The notes beneath the pieces were generated by a model. The model was not told where the DNA came from. It made no database searches and saw nothing but the letters and a program-made list of their open reading frames with translations. From the NCBI GenBank assembly GCA_900764105.1, contig CAAFMS010000026.1, positions 92,903 to 156,902 of the forward strand: a stretch of 64,000 bases of DNA, written 5' to 3'. Numbering within the stretch: position 1 is the stretch's first letter; every line of letters begins with the position of its first letter. Both the position numbers and the translations under genes were made by a program. Source of the DNA: Clostridia bacterium (GTDB taxonomy: Bacteria > Bacillota > Clostridia > Christensenellales > Borkfalkiaceae). Shown piece after piece: positions 54,981-62,525 of the stretch.

Positions 54981-57665
54981 TTAATTCTCCTTCGTATCGT
55001 AATAACAAGAAGCACAAGCAATTATAGCTTTGCCGTCAATAGGTGCATCGGTAAATGTTCGTGTAGAAAGACTATAACCTATTGGCAGCAGTTCTTCGTT
55101 CTTTACGAAATAGAATGCGAGCGAATTATAATCTTTTACATACACTTCAACGGGGAATCTTTTTCTCTTGTCAATCAACATCCCCGAAAAAACATTTGTC
55201 GAGCCTTCTTCTCTTAAAAACCGTAATTCGGTTATAACCGCATTATCAAGTTTTATTTTACTCATCCCAACAGGGTTAAATTTCAAAAGCACAATATCTG
55301 CATTATTAAACAGAACCTTAAACGGATTACCAAGACTATATTCTTCACTTAATAGCATAGTCTTATCGCCGAGGAAATTTAACAAATAGATATTAACTTC
55401 ATAGTCCCCGTCAACGATGTCAAAATCAAACGCTCCCGAAAGCCCACACTCAAAACTATACTCTCCGTACTCGCCACTCATTTCAACCAAAAAACGGGCG
55501 TTCCCATCTCCGACAAAATAATTGGTGAAGTCTATCGTTTTTTCTTCTATATCAATATCAAAATCAGAAAGTGATTCCTTATTGGCAATCGTCAATAAAG
55601 CCTGACTATTGTTGCCGATTTTAATACTTACTTCACATTCGTCATTTACAGAATTTTCAATTAACGCATCACCAAGTAAATATTTCCCGTCCTTAGTTTG
55701 AGCAACGGCTACGCTATCGATTTGTATGGAAATATCATTGTCCGAAGCATTCTCAATTTCCAATACGCAGTTATTATGTAAGGGTGCATCCTTATGCCAT
55801 AGCGTATTCCTCAAAGCAGAGTATTGCCATTCATTATCGTCAATTCGCCATTTAATATACGGTAGGGCACATCGGATAATCCCGTTACCAAAATCAATGT
55901 CAATGTATTCGTCGCCATTTTTAGGTAAATAGGACAAAATATCTTCTCCATATTCTCTTGCCACCAAAAGAGTTTTATTGTAATTGAATATGTAATTTGC
56001 GCCACTTAACTGTGCATTTAATGCTTCGTGAATAAAATAATAAATTGATTGCAATAATTTTTTCTTTGAAACGTCGGCAATTTTAAGTTCGTGCAAGCCC
56101 GGCATATCCAATTTAAGCTTTTTAATATCCAACTTATAATTGTTCCCGTCTTGCGTGGAGCAAGAGCTTAACGGATAATGTTTACCTGTTTCATCCGTTA
56201 TAACTATGCTTTCCGACTTTGTTGTCGAATCTAAAATGACGGTACAGGATGCCATCTTTTTATATAGCGGATACTCTATTTCATTTTCAATGTAACTAAG
56301 ATTAGAGCTACGCTTCCCCTCTAAAATATAGTGAGACGACTTTGGTTTTTGGTTAAAGAAAATCTGTCTTGAAGCCGTTGTTATATACTCGTCTTCTTGT
56401 GCATTTATAACGGCAGTATAATTGTTTAGATCTGCTATACTGCAATTCGTAAATTTTTGCAGATTGAACGAAAGTGGATGCAGGATATAATAAGAATCGG
56501 GCTTGCAATATTCAAGCCGAATTTCACGATTTGATTTAATTAAGATAAAATCACGATACAAACTCTTTTGTGAGTTGTATATTTCAACTTCATCTTCATC
56601 ACGCACTACAAGGAGCCTTACTTCTAGAGTTAACTCTTCTTCAAAACGTTTGATAAACGTTTCAAAAGGAATTGTAATTCGTTTAATCCTTCTTTTCAGA
56701 TTACTACCGACGATATAGCCTTCATCACGATAAATGAGGGCATTGTCATTATATAATTCAATAATATAATCATTTGCTGTTTCGTCAATTGCTCGAATTT
56801 CGGGAATAAACAATGAAGCCGCGCCATTGTCGTCAATTTCATAAGCAGCGGATATTTTACTGTAATCACTAATAATATGCTCGGAACGGGCTCTTTTTCT
56901 CCTTTGCGTTTTTTGATTGCTTTCTCGAAGGATCTTTTCTATATTTTCAAAGCAAATTTGCGCAAAGTAAGATGTGTTATCGTAAGTACCGTTAAAATAA
57001 GCATCGTCAAAATATTCAAATACCTTATTAAGAAGTTTGATTCCGGTTGCATTATCCTGCGTAAAAAGATATTTGAATGATGCCTTTATTGCATAGGTTT
57101 TTCCTTCAAAAGTAACATCTTCATCCAAATCGGCTTCGCCCGCAAATTTCAATTGAAGGAATTTAGCAATTTGCTCGTAAATAGGATCGCCGGGCTGATA
57201 GTCGAAGTTTATAACATCAGAATCGCTGAACCAACTCCAAAGCAATCGAATAAAAGATTCACTTGATGCATTCGGAGCAAATGCGTGTAAAAGAAATACT
57301 TCCTTAAACATCCGCTTGTTTTCCTTTGACCGAAAAAGTGCCTTCCCATATTGTTTAAGGCACGGCTCGAATTCGTTATAAAACTTTACAGGCGAAACGG
57401 AACTATCATCAAAGATTTCGGTAAAGAGTTTAATCCAAAATCGGCCTTCACTCTCGACATTCCATGTTTTTGCAATATTTACTATTAAAACAATCAATTC
57501 ACAAATATCAAAGCCGTGATATGTCTTAGACCAGCTTTGCTGTGCCGTTCGATAGAATTTACGACAATCTGTTTTCATATGCTCGATTTCTTCATCATCA
57601 AAAATCACATCGCCAATGAAGTCGGCTTGCATTGCCTGTATTATCTTTTGCCGTAACTCTTCCAT
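54981..57665 (-). CDS. Large unknown protein, partner of the giant helicase (DruH-like position)
   Basis: 894 residues, no recognised motif. Residues 1-245 are helix-rich with acidic patches (FIGDVIFDDEEIEHMKTD, LLWSWFSDSDVINFDYQ). A basic stretch KTQRRKRARSEH lies near residue 255. The rest is mostly beta-strand-rich with repeated short strands (YIIELYNDNALIYRDEGYI, LEVRLLVVRDEDEVEIYN) that suggest tandem Ig-like or jelly-roll modules. It ends AIIACASCYYDTKEN. The stop is one base from the giant-helicase start, whose ribosome-binding site lies in this gene's last codons. By position and size it is a DruH-like candidate; the homology is not confirmed. Confidence 0.7.
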   Translation of the reverse strand: MEELRQKIIQAMQADFIGDVIFDDEEIEHMKTDCRKFYRTAQQSWSKTYHGFDICELIVLIVNIAKTWNVESEGRFWIKLFTEIFDDSSVSPVKFYNEFEPCLKQYGKALFRSKENKRMFKEVFLLHAFAPNASSESFIRLLWSWFSDSDVINFDYQPGDPIYEQIAKFLQLKFAGEADLDEDVTFEGKTYAIKASFKYLFTQDNATGIKLLNKVFEYFDDAYFNGTYDNTSYFAQICFENIEKILRESNQKTQRRKRARSEHIISDYSKISAAYEIDDNGAASLFIPEIRAIDETANDYIIELYNDNALIYRDEGYIVGSNLKRRIKRITIPFETFIKRFEEELTLEVRLLVVRDEDEVEIYNSQKSLYRDFILIKSNREIRLEYCKPDSYYILHPLSFNLQKFTNCSIADLNNYTAVINAQEDEYITTASRQIFFNQKPKSSHYILEGKRSSNLSYIENEIEYPLYKKMASCTVILDSTTKSESIVITDETGKHYPLSSCSTQDGNNYKLDIKKLKLDMPGLHELKIADVSKKKLLQSIYYFIHEALNAQLSGANYIFNYNKTLLVAREYGEDILSYLPKNGDEYIDIDFGNGIIRCALPYIKWRIDDNEWQYSALRNTLWHKDAPLHNNCVLEIENASDNDISIQIDSVAVAQTKDGKYLLGDALIENSVNDECEVSIKIGNNSQALLTIANKESLSDFDIDIEEKTIDFTNYFVGDGNARFLVEMSGEYGEYSFECGLSGAFDFDIVDGDYEVNIYLLNFLGDKTMLLSEEYSLGNPFKVLFNNADIVLLKFNPVGMSKIKLDNAVITELRFLREEGSTNVFSGMLIDKRKRFPVEVYVKDYNSLAFYFVKNEELLPIGYSLSTRTFTDAPIDGKAIIACASCYYDTKEN

Positions 57666-57743
57666 ACACGTACCTCAAAAATTTTTTCTATCGAACAAAT
57701 CAACTACACCATATATGACAAAAATAGCCATATTTAATAGTTT

Positions 57744-59027
57744 TTAATCCTTTAAACACCCGATAGGGATTACATATACCCCGTCTTCGCGCTTATAGCC
57801 GTATTCTGTTCCCGTAATTACAATCTTCAAATCGGGCAAGCGGAGCGGGCATTGCTTTTCCGTCTTGTTATATTCGGTAATAAGCCTTTCTATCTCGCAT
57901 AAATGTTTTGCTCCCAAATCAATTTCGCTCGAACCGAGCTTGAATTCAATAAGTGCATATTTCCCGTTGTTGAGATGTAAAACGCAATCGGCTTCAAGTC
58001 CGTACCTATCGTGATAATAAGAAATTTCTCCACCAAGAGCCGAGCTATAAATTTTTAAATCTCTGATACAAAGCGATTCAAACAAAAAACCCAATGTCTT
58101 GAAATCGGTGTTGAAATAGTCGGGAGAAAGTCCGAGTGCCGCAACGGCAATCGACGGATCGATTAAATTCCTTTTCGCCGATGCACGGATAGAGGTTTTA
58201 GAACGTATAGCCGGGCACCAAGCCGAAACGTCTTCAATGATATAGAGTTTTTCAAGCGCGCCGATATATTCCGATATTGTTTTTTCGGAAACGTCGCAAG
58301 TGGACGTGACGTCGCGATATATCGTTTTCAAATCCGAAAGCGTGCAAATATTCCGTGCGTAAGAGCGCAATATCGTCTCCGCCCATTTGGGATTTCTTTT
58401 GACTTTGTCGATGTTGGAAATATCTGTTTTGTAGGTTTGCACAAATAAGTCTTTTGCAATTTCAAGTTGATAATCTCCTACTTCATTCGATATGCTTGCC
58501 GGCCAACCGCCGCGACAGATAGCAAAAATAAGATCGTCAATCGTCAAGTTTGAAATACAGCCGTCAAACTTTTCGGGGGTATGAAACAACTCCGAAAGCG
58601 AAACCGTCCCATTTGATTCTTTGCTTTCGTAAAGGCTCATCGGATACATTTTCATTGTAGATATACGCATTGTGCCGGTGTGCGGTGTATCCACCGTTTG
58701 CGATGAAGAGCCCGTTAAGATATAAAGCCCTTTTTCGCCTCGGTCATCTACGGATTTCCTTATAGCGCCCCAAAGTTTGGGAGCATCCTGCCATTCATCG
58801 AACAAGCGAGGATTTTCTCCTATTAAAAGTTTAGACGGCATTTCTTTCGCAACCGTTAAATAACTTTCTCGCTTATCTTCGTCCTGAAACTCAATTACGC
58901 TTTTCGCTTTTTGTTTTGCGGTAGTCGTTTTGCCGCAACCTTTCGGTCCGACAATAAGCGTTGCCCCAAATGCCTTTAATTTTACATCCAACAATTTATC
59001 TGCGATTCGCTTTTTATAAGATTCCAT
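57744..59027 (-). CDS. AAA ATPase with DUF4143-type C-terminal domain
   Basis: 427 residues. TLIVGPKGCGKTTTAKQKA (Walker A, residues 24-42), RLFDEWQDAPKLW (Walker B), and YILTGSSSQTV (sensor) fit the AAA_14 ATPases. The second half has DNLIDPSIAVAALG-like LIDPSIAVAALGLSP, GFLFESLCIRDLKIY, and the restriction-nuclease-like LEADCVLHLNNGKYALIEFKLG with Asp and Glu-x-Lys, the DUF4143 signature. Such proteins occur widely in anaerobes, often on accessory DNA; a substrate is unknown. GAGGTATAAGT precedes the ATG. It is 78 bp upstream of the 894-residue gene, so it may be the first gene of the same operon or an independent gene. Confidence 0.85.
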   Translation of the reverse strand: MESYKKRIADKLLDVKLKAFGATLIVGPKGCGKTTTAKQKAKSVIEFQDEDKRESYLTVAKEMPSKLLIGENPRLFDEWQDAPKLWGAIRKSVDDRGEKGLYILTGSSSQTVDTPHTGTMRISTMKMYPMSLYESKESNGTVSLSELFHTPEKFDGCISNLTIDDLIFAICRGGWPASISNEVGDYQLEIAKDLFVQTYKTDISNIDKVKRNPKWAETILRSYARNICTLSDLKTIYRDVTSTCDVSEKTISEYIGALEKLYIIEDVSAWCPAIRSKTSIRASAKRNLIDPSIAVAALGLSPDYFNTDFKTLGFLFESLCIRDLKIYSSALGGEISYYHDRYGLEADCVLHLNNGKYALIEFKLGSSEIDLGAKHLCEIERLITEYNKTEKQCPLRLPDLKIVITGTEYGYKREDGVYVIPIGCLKD

Positions 59028-59044
59028 ACTTATACCTCACAAAG

Positions 59045-59073
59045 AGTATACCATATTTGCAAAGAAAAAGCAA
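59045..59073 (-). promoter_or_regulatory. Promoter of the AAA ATPase gene and probable defence operon
   Basis: -10 TATACT (59045-59050) and -35 TTGCTT (59068-59073), 17-bp spacer, minus strand, 17 bases before the start codon. Confidence 0.65.
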
Positions 59074-59081
59074 TACTATTT

Positions 59082-59348
59082 CTATAATTTGTGGTAAAAT
59101 ATTTCCCGAATTTGGGCTATGCTATTAACATTATTTGTGATAAACGCCAAAAACAAAAGCGGGTTTCCCGATTGTTGCGAGCGAGCAAAGCGAGCGTCAT
59201 CGAAATAGTCAAAATTCCGAATTTTGGCTATTTCCTTAACCTGCTTAGGCATCGATTTTTGTTGCATATTTTCGAAATCGTATTCCATATTTTTTTCGTC
59301 GTAAAAATAGTCGAATAATTTTTTTAATATGACTATATCTGTCAACAT
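59082..59348 (-). CDS. Doubtful small protein, 88 aa
   Basis: An open frame MLTDIVILKKLFDYFY... with no ribosome-binding site. It overlaps a 31-bp near-perfect inverted repeat and a plus-strand frame of similar size, so either could be spurious. It is included because its C-terminus ends precisely before the AAA-gene promoter. Function unknown. Confidence 0.25.
   Translation of the reverse strand: MLTDIVILKKLFDYFYDEKNMEYDFENMQQKSMPKQVKEIAKIRNFDYFDDARFARSQQSGNPLLFLAFITNNVNSIAQIREIFYHKL
59203..59233. repeat. 15-bp inverted repeat with 1-base loop
   Basis: AAATAGTCAAAATTC (59203-59217) and GAATTTTGGCTATTT (59219-59233), one mismatch. The core GAATTTKGGCTAT recurs at about 59108-59121. It lies between the divergent AAA ATPase and sigma-like genes; no T-run. 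Confidence 0.5.
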
Positions 59349-59368
59349 TATTGTGTTATCATATCGGT

Positions 59369-60274
59369 ATGGATAAATTAGCGTATCATTTGAATAAAAA
59401 GAAAACGCCTGCCGAAACGGAAGGCAAATTCTTGTACTACTACCCCTGCAATAATAGCGACCAAGAGAATTGCCGTATCGGGAGAAAACGGTATATCATA
59501 ATCGAAGTTACGGAAAATGAATGGGAAGCGCTACGCGAATTGGATAGATTCGAGTATAATAATTGGCACAAAGTTTATCGTCATACCGAACCGTTCCCCG
59601 AAGATGAAAAACTACTTTCTCCTCAAGAACAGCAAAAATGGATCAATAAAGAAATTCCGTTTACCGTTCTTTCTAATGAGCGGATGGATAGACTTCGGGC
59701 ATTAGGCTCATTGACGGTGCAAGAGAGAAAAGTATATTGTCTTTCCGTAGACGATGGGCTGACGCAAAAGGAAATAGCCGAATATCTCGGCATTACGCAA
59801 GGCGCCGTATCCGCTGCGTTCAATCGGGCAAGAAAAAAGTTGGACGCTTATAATACAAGTAAAGACAATACTCCCGATGAAATTATATGGGCGTTATGGA
59901 AAATCTTTATGCGGGATTATGAGCTGCCGGATTTTCTCGACGTTGAGATTGAGTTTGTTATAAGGGGTATTTTCAATGGCTTACTTCCGTTTATAAATTG
60001 GTTTTACAGTATAGGCGAACTGTGCCGTTATATACTGCGGTACTATCTTTTTGACGAAGATAAAATCGGACAAGATATAGAAAAGTATCTTGCAAACTCC
60101 TCACAGGAAGAACAAGAACATTTCAAAGACTACTATGGCGAACAAGTGCCTATCATACAAGGCGTTTACGTTCGGCTCTGTATGGAAGTGAAACGCAGAG
60201 AAGCCAATAGATTGCAAGACAGTCATAAAGCGATAGACGGCGTTTATACTGCCGTCGAAAAGATAGCAAAATGA
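59369..60274 (+). CDS. Sigma-70 region-4-like helix-turn-helix protein
   Basis: 301 residues from the ATG at 59369 (an upstream Met is in frame, and neither has a strong ribosome-binding site). Residues 110-160 form a sigma region-4 fold: LRALGSLTVQERKVYCLSV and GLTQKEIAEYLGITQGAVSAAFNRARKKL. The flanking regions lack sigma region 2, so it is not a complete sigma factor. The N-terminal YHLNKKKTPAETEG and the C-terminal helices are not recognised. Similar proteins are found on clostridial mobile elements, probably as element regulators. Confidence 0.75.
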   Translation: MDKLAYHLNKKKTPAETEGKFLYYYPCNNSDQENCRIGRKRYIIIEVTENEWEALRELDRFEYNNWHKVYRHTEPFPEDEKLLSPQEQQKWINKEIPFTVLSNERMDRLRALGSLTVQERKVYCLSVDDGLTQKEIAEYLGITQGAVSAAFNRARKKLDAYNTSKDNTPDEIIWALWKIFMRDYELPDFLDVEIEFVIRGIFNGLLPFINWFYSIGELCRYILRYYLFDEDKIGQDIEKYLANSSQEEQEHFKDYYGEQVPIIQGVYVRLCMEVKRREANRLQDSHKAIDGVYTAVEKIAK

Positions 60275-60492
60275 CTAAATCTTTCCGTAGAGGAATGTCT
60301 GAAACAAAGGTTATACCCTTATCTTGCGGAGAAGCGGAACAGACGGTTGAGAGAATTTTACAAGTATTATTCAAACTGACCGAATGCATTGATAACGCCG
60401 CCGATAAACTTACTCGGCGGCGTTATCATCAATCATCATCTTCTTCATTATTTCTATTATACCAATATTCATCGTTATTAGGATTACACTGA
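60271..60492 (+). CDS. Possible small protein downstream of the sigma-like gene
   Basis: An ATG overlapping the previous stop (ATGA) opens a 73-codon frame. The first 45 residues, MTKSFRRGMSETKVIPLSCG and LQVLFKLTECIDNAADKL, look protein-like, but the frame then runs through a terminator hairpin and a gene on the other strand. Either the true protein is a read-through product or the frame is partly fortuitous. Confidence 0.35.
   Translation: MTKSFRRGMSETKVIPLSCGEAEQTVERILQVLFKLTECIDNAADKLTRRRYHQSSSSSLFLLYQYSSLLGLH
60390..60428. terminator. 15-bp terminator-like hairpin between convergent genes
   Basis: 60390-60404 pairs exactly with 60414-60428 (TGATAACGCCGCCGA with its complement), 9-base loop, GC-rich centre. 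It ends at the stop codon of the NPNN miniprotein. Confidence 0.7.
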
Positions 60493-60611
60493 TTAGCATG
60501 ATTATCTAAATTATCCCAATAAGCGTGGTTATTTGGATTGTGTTGATTTGCATAATCATCCAACTGCTTTTGCGTATGAGTGTATCCCGAAACGCCATGC
60601 CCTTTGCTCAT
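60429..60611 (-). CDS. NPNN-repeat miniprotein, 60 aa
   Basis: 60 residues with an excellent AAGGAGGTAATATT start region. After MSKGHGVSGYTHTQKQL come two copies of an Asn-rich unit, YANQHNPNNHAYWDN and HANQCNPNNDEYWYN, ending in an acidic tail EEDDD. I recall similar small proteins with NQxNPNN repeats scattered in bacteria, with no known function. It starts 24 bp after the 332-residue gene, so both probably lie in one transcript. Confidence 0.75.
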   Translation of the reverse strand: MSKGHGVSGYTHTQKQLDDYANQHNPNNHAYWDNLDNHANQCNPNNDEYWYNRNNEEDDD

Positions 60612-60634
60612 AATATTACCTCCTTATTAGAATT

Positions 60635-61633
60635 TTAATCCATATCGTCCCACCATTGCAAACCCAATGGATTAGTGATATTTTCTATTTCGTCTCTTAC
60701 TATAGAAGTAAAGAACGTATTATAGTTCCATTGTGCTTCCTGATAATTTTCATTGAAAATAAGTTCACAATATTCCTTAAAAAATTCGCCACAACCACTA
60801 ATTATATCGTCGATGAGTTTTTCAGAGAACTTAATAAAATAAAGCGCAAGTTCGCCTTGTTGATATTTATCTTCTTGATAAATTAGTTCCGGATATCTAT
60901 CGTTGAGAGTCTTATATGTTGATGTGCTATTGTGTTTTATAAAATTCCATATGCAGTAGAGCTTGTCAAAAAAACCAAAATGTTCAAGTTCTTGAATCTT
61001 TTTATCTTTGCCAATAGCCGTAGCATAGAAAATATTCCTATCAAACCTATCTTCTAAAGCATTATTATTATTTAGAACTTTAACCAATATTGCTTCTATT
61101 CTCGAAGCCATAAAATGAAAAAATTCCGCATAGAGACTATATAAAAGTACGGCGCATTGCTTTGTATATTCATTTGCTTGTTTCATGTTTGCCCAATTAG
61201 CCCAAGCTTGTGCTGCACCCACGCTAGAGATGCCACATTGTAGATTGTAATAATCACCCGGACTAAGTTTTTTGGGTTTGTTTACTTTATCGATTGACTC
61301 TTTTATCAAAGGCAAAAATTGATCAATCCAATATTTCTTAATATCATTGATTTCTTTGAGAAAAACATTGCAGTTATAATCGTCATAGTAAAACTTTTTA
61401 GGAAAAAAATAGTGCGTTCGACGAGCATTTATAACTTTCAACTGTTCGTCAGAAAAACAACGGGTGGTTTTTTGAAAGCGTTTAGGATCTATCTTAACTT
61501 CTCCATAAGAATATTTAATTCTTTTCCCGAATTTGAATACACCCCAATAGCGGGTGTCTTCGAAATTATTCTCTTCTTCTAGTCTCCGATAGAGTTCTAC
61601 GTTGTTATTTCTACAATTTCTTTCTTTTTTCAT
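60635..61633 (-). CDS. Unknown protein, 332 aa, downstream of a structured leader
   Basis: 332 residues; AGAGGTAAATT precedes the ATG. No family was recognised. Features are a basic/Tyr-rich N-terminus (FKFGKRIKYSYGEVK), a long helical middle with SSVGAAQAWANWANMKQANEYTKQ, a segment YAEFFHFMASRIEAILVKVL, and YCIWNFIKHNSTSTY, whose N-x3-HN pattern is reminiscent of HEPN-type domains but lacks the usual Arg. It is cytoplasmic. Its transcript starts at a perfect promoter about 265 nt upstream and must pass a terminator hairpin next to the ribosome-binding site. A defence or toxin role is only an inference from context. Confidence 0.6.
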   Translation of the reverse strand: MKKERNCRNNNVELYRRLEEENNFEDTRYWGVFKFGKRIKYSYGEVKIDPKRFQKTTRCFSDEQLKVINARRTHYFFPKKFYYDDYNCNVFLKEINDIKKYWIDQFLPLIKESIDKVNKPKKLSPGDYYNLQCGISSVGAAQAWANWANMKQANEYTKQCAVLLYSLYAEFFHFMASRIEAILVKVLNNNNALEDRFDRNIFYATAIGKDKKIQELEHFGFFDKLYCIWNFIKHNSTSTYKTLNDRYPELIYQEDKYQQGELALYFIKFSEKLIDDIISGCGEFFKEYCELIFNENYQEAQWNYNTFFTSIVRDEIENITNPLGLQWWDDMD

Positions 61634-61649
61634 AATTTACCTCTAAAAA

Positions 61650-61673
61650 AGACACTCTCCGTAGAAAGTGTCT
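61650..61673 (-). terminator. Terminator hairpin in the leader of the 332-aa gene
   Basis: AGACACT/AGTGTCT (61667-61673 with 61650-61656) is followed by TTTTTT on the minus strand, and the gene's AGAGGT comes right after. This is the arrangement of an attenuator. Confidence 0.75.
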
Positions 61674-61900
61674 CCGCTCGATTGATTACCAAGCTAATTA
61701 CATAAGACACATACCACGCTAACCATTATTTGCATTCCTTACATTGTTCCTTGTGAAATCTTAAGCGGCAATATTTAATACGGGATACTTACGTATGCGG
61801 TATAAAACTTACCAAGTGTCAAGGTTAAAAGTAATTCCAACAAACTGTGTTTATAGGCACATATTCGGCAAAATCGTGTCCGAATAAATTCTTATGTGCT
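61674..61900 (-). ncRNA. Structured 5' leader or small RNA
   Basis: The transcribed strand opens with a 12-bp stem made of GCACAT/ATGTGC and ATTCGG/CCGAAT, with an 8-nt bulge. A second hairpin ATAC-CGC-ATAC-GTAA-GTAT-CCC-GTAT has a GNRA-type loop and a symmetric internal loop. An AU-rich region and then the terminator hairpin follow. No T-box or other leader motif I know is present. It could be a regulatory leader, or an independent RNA of about 250 nt that ends at the terminator. Confidence 0.55.
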
Positions 61901-61903
61901 TAA

Positions 61904-61932
61904 ATTATAGCACACAAGCAATCTTATGTCAA
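61904..61932 (-). promoter_or_regulatory. Perfect consensus promoter of the leader RNA
   Basis: -10 TATAAT (61904-61909) and -35 TTGACA (61927-61932), both 6 of 6 with 17-bp spacing, minus strand. Confidence 0.9.
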
Positions 61933-61990
61933 TATTATATCGTATATCTACAAAATGCACAATGAACTATAGGTTCAAAAGAAAAACATC

Positions 61991-62215
61991 CTATACTGCA
62001 AGGATGTCTTCTACTCGGACATTAAAGAGCTTTGCAAGATTAAGTAAGTTCTCCGTGCTTGGCAACTTACTACCGTTCGTCCAATCGTAAATAACTCTCG
62101 GCGAGTTCAGTCCAAGAAAATCTGCGATTTCTTCTCGTGAGAACTCTGAGTTTTCTAACAGACGATAAAGTTTTAATCCTGTTGCTTTTTTGTCCACTTT
62201 TAATTTGTAACCCAT
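61991..62215 (-). CDS. Small XRE/Cro-type regulator
   Basis: 74 residues from the ATG at 62215, which has TGGAGGTAAAACAA upstream; an upstream ATG at 62230 would use that ribosome-binding site as codons. The helix-turn-helix spans LYRLLENSEFSREEIADFLGLNSPRVIYDWTNG, followed by LPSTENLLNLAKLFNVRVEDIL. It is a single-domain Cro-like repressor typical of mobile elements. It lies about 60 bp upstream of the leader promoter and could regulate it. Confidence 0.85.
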   Translation of the reverse strand: MGYKLKVDKKATGLKLYRLLENSEFSREEIADFLGLNSPRVIYDWTNGSKLPSTENLLNLAKLFNVRVEDILAV

Positions 62216-62271
62216 TTGTTTTACCTCCATAAAATGAAAATCTCCATCTATGGCAAATGAATTACAAACAT

Positions 62272-62300
62272 ATTATATCAAAAGTTTATCGAAATTGCAA
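62272..62300 (-). promoter_or_regulatory. Promoter of the small XRE regulator
   Basis: -10 TATAAT (62272-62277) and -35 TTGCAA (62295-62300), 17-bp spacer, minus strand. Confidence 0.75.
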
Positions 62301-62473
62301 GCTCTTTGGATATTATCGTATAGCAGTTAAAAATTTCCCAAGAAATTTTACTTACGATGTAATATTTCCGGCGTTCTCGTGGCTTATAATTAGAGAAGAA
62401 AATTTTCTTGCACAAAGAAGATTGTCCAAAAAAAACAAAAACTTAATATCTGCTGAACAAGCGGTATAAGGTC

Positions 62474-62503
62474 GGCTTTCGAATAGAGAGCCTATTTTGT
62501 TTT
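62474..62503 (+). terminator. Hairpin plus T-rich run ahead of the mob-like gene
   Basis: GGCTTTC/GAGAGCC (one G-U pair) with a GAATA loop is followed by TATTTTGTTTT, 18 bp before the AGGAGG of the next gene. It may insulate or attenuate the mobilisation gene. Confidence 0.5.
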
Positions 62504-62525
62504 ACTCTAAAATCTACACAAGGAG

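Noticed and set aside
59091..59318. 75-codon plus-strand frame opposite the 88-codon frame
   Set aside because: It coincides with an inverted repeat that opens both strands; no ribosome-binding site.
59369..60274. Complete sigma factor
   Set aside because: Only a region-4-like helix-turn-helix is visible; region 2, needed for -10 recognition and core binding, is absent.
61674..61900. T-box or tRNA in the leader of the 332-aa gene
   Set aside because: No AGGGTGG T-box sequence, no tRNA cloverleaf and no TTCGA/TTCAA T-loop in a suitable frame.
62257..62469. 70-codon plus-strand frame upstream of the mob-like gene
   Set aside because: No ribosome-binding site, overlaps the promoter of the divergent XRE regulator, and its translation shows no family features.
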